64,000 nucleotides of DNA from Okapia johnstoni. Its lineage: Eukaryota > Chordata > Mammalia > Artiodactyla > Giraffidae. Location: positions 80,858,001-80,922,000 of the forward strand of contig CM044318.1 of the NCBI GenBank assembly GCA_024291935.2, in the 5' to 3' direction. The position numbers were made by a program, and so were the translations under genes. Shown in pieces: positions 62,813 to 64,000 of the stretch. How positions within the stretch are numbered: the stretch's first letter is position 1; each line of letters opens with the position of its first letter. Under the pieces are notes generated by a model that was not told where the DNA came from, did not search any database, and saw nothing but the letters and a program-made list of their open reading frames with translations.

Positions 62813-64000
62813 GCTGGATGATGTTTTATGAGCCCAGAATGTTCTTGACAAGCAGTTTGCCCTCTTGGACTTGGGAGGGGCCCTCGACTGGGGCTGGCGC
62901 TCCATCCACACCGAAGCTTGGCTGGGGCTAGGGTGCCTATGGTTGCTGTTCTCTCAGCCGGGGGTCGGGTGCAGGCAGATTCCAGCCACTTTGCACAAGG
63001 CTGGAGGATGTGGGGTGCAGAGAATCTGGTGGTAGAACCAGAGGCTGGAGTGGAACCAGCCAGGCCCGACTTGGCCCTGACACAGCGGCTGCCCGAGCCT
63101 GGCCTTTGACCTTGTCTCCCATCACTTTGCCACCACTGACTTCAAAGTTTCCTTAGGAGGAGGTTCTGGTTCCTCTTTGGAATGAGATGGAGTTTTCTTC
63201 TAGGGCCAGGTGATATTTGAAGGAAGTAAGTGAACCTGGGCGTTGGCTTTCCAGCCAACCATGGTTGTCACCATGAGACTCTTGGAGGCCAGGGTTGTGG
63301 GTGGTGGCCCAGCTGGCAGACCCAGGGGTCGGGAGACCACCAATCCTGGTCCCATTGTGGAGCACGTGTGCTCCACTCGGGACCCTCTGCCTCAATGAGT
63401 GAGCGCTCCTGAGCCTCGGGCCTCTGGGGGATGCTCCCGGCTGGGGAGGGGGCTCCACGTAGTTTCACGTAGCTTCAGCAGGCTGGGCACAGAGACTGGA
63501 GATGGCCAGCTACTGCCTGGCCGCAGCCCGGCCCTGCCCAGCTGCGGAGAATCAGTTAATGCCGGGCTCGGGGGCCTCACCCCTGGGTCCTGCAGGCTCC
63601 ATCCTGGCTGCCAGTTGGGGGAAGGTCTGGGGACAACCCCACTGTGGGACATCAGTGGGTCAGCGGTCAGCCCAGCAGGCATCCTCAGGCTGGGTCAGTC
63701 TGGAGTGTGCAGAGCTCCTGGCCACAGCTATGGGAATGTGATCCGAACTGGGCCTAGGATTTTCGAGAACCCCTAGGAAAGTCGCCAGTGAAATAGAAGC
63801 TGAGAAGTACCAGTGGCCATCTGTGTCATTCTAGGGGAAAGCGTGTCTAAGGGCGAAGCTGACGAGCAGGAAAGGAGAGCCTGGAGACAGAAAGAGAAAG
63901 AGAGAGGAAGAGTGCCCAGTTGTTTGAGCACCTGGATCTAGCTCTGCCTGAAGCTGGTCCCACCTCTGGCCTTTGAAGTCGAGCGGGCCAGTGAATTAGC

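Larger units (their letters stand above)
58454..64000 (+). other. LHPP: LHPP intron 6, first 5.5 kb (continues past the window)
   Basis: GC-rich, repeat-poor apart from a CA microsatellite and a SINE dimer. A careful look for the conserved C-terminal exon (expected to start within an Arg codon and encode the HHPEVKADGYVDNLAEAV region) found none, so the intron is longer than this. Many long open frames occur on both strands because stop codons are rare in GC-rich DNA; none has a recognisable domain. Confidence 0.8.

Noticed and set aside
1..64000. Many recurring sequences of 20-40 bases that might suggest a CRISPR-like array
   Set aside because: They are dispersed SINE and LINE copies without regular spacing; the window is mammalian.

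Overview
The window is ruminant (bovid/pecoran) nuclear DNA. The evidence is dense ruminant-specific retroposons: BovB (RTE-type) LINE fragments ending in the GAACT-type 3' tail, Bov-tA and Bov-A2/ART2A SINEs, tRNA-derived CHR-type SINEs and ruminant L1 3' ends. The exact species (cattle, buffalo, sheep, goat) cannot be fixed from sequence alone.

One protein-coding gene is recognisable: LHPP (phospholysine phosphohistidine inorganic pyrophosphate phosphatase, a HAD-superfamily phosphatase), on the + strand. Six coding exons lie at 12694-12818, 30957-31144, 32646-32799, 40721-40784, 41620-41712 and 58362-58453. All have GT/AG splice sites, and their phases join into one open frame of 238 codons plus 2 nt. 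The final exon (about the last 32 residues of a 270-residue family protein) was not found and should lie to the right of 64000.

Layout: 1-12450 is upstream intergenic DNA, almost wholly old and young repeats, with one candidate conserved non-coding stretch (1560-2235). 12450-13020 is the CpG-island promoter with a GC-box array, a ZNF143/THAP11-type motif and exon 1. 12819-30956 is intron 1, with three BovB copies (the longest about 2.05 kb) and a telomere-like tract. 30957-32799 holds exons 2 and 3, and a SINE stops 20 bp short of exon 3. 32800-40720 is intron 3, with a nested MaLR-like/Tigger-like repeat. 40721-41712 holds exons 4 and 5. 41713-58361 is intron 5, mostly old L1 remnants broken up by SINEs, plus an unannotated AT-rich block at 48830-49420. 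58454-64000 is the first part of intron 6.

I saw no bacterial-type operon, CRISPR array, functional RNA gene or second gene. The most interesting points are gene-architectural: the SINE-supplied branch-point region of LHPP exon 3, inverted SINE pairs around exons 2 and 3, the interstitial telomere-like tract, and several nested insertions with readable target-site duplications (TSDs).
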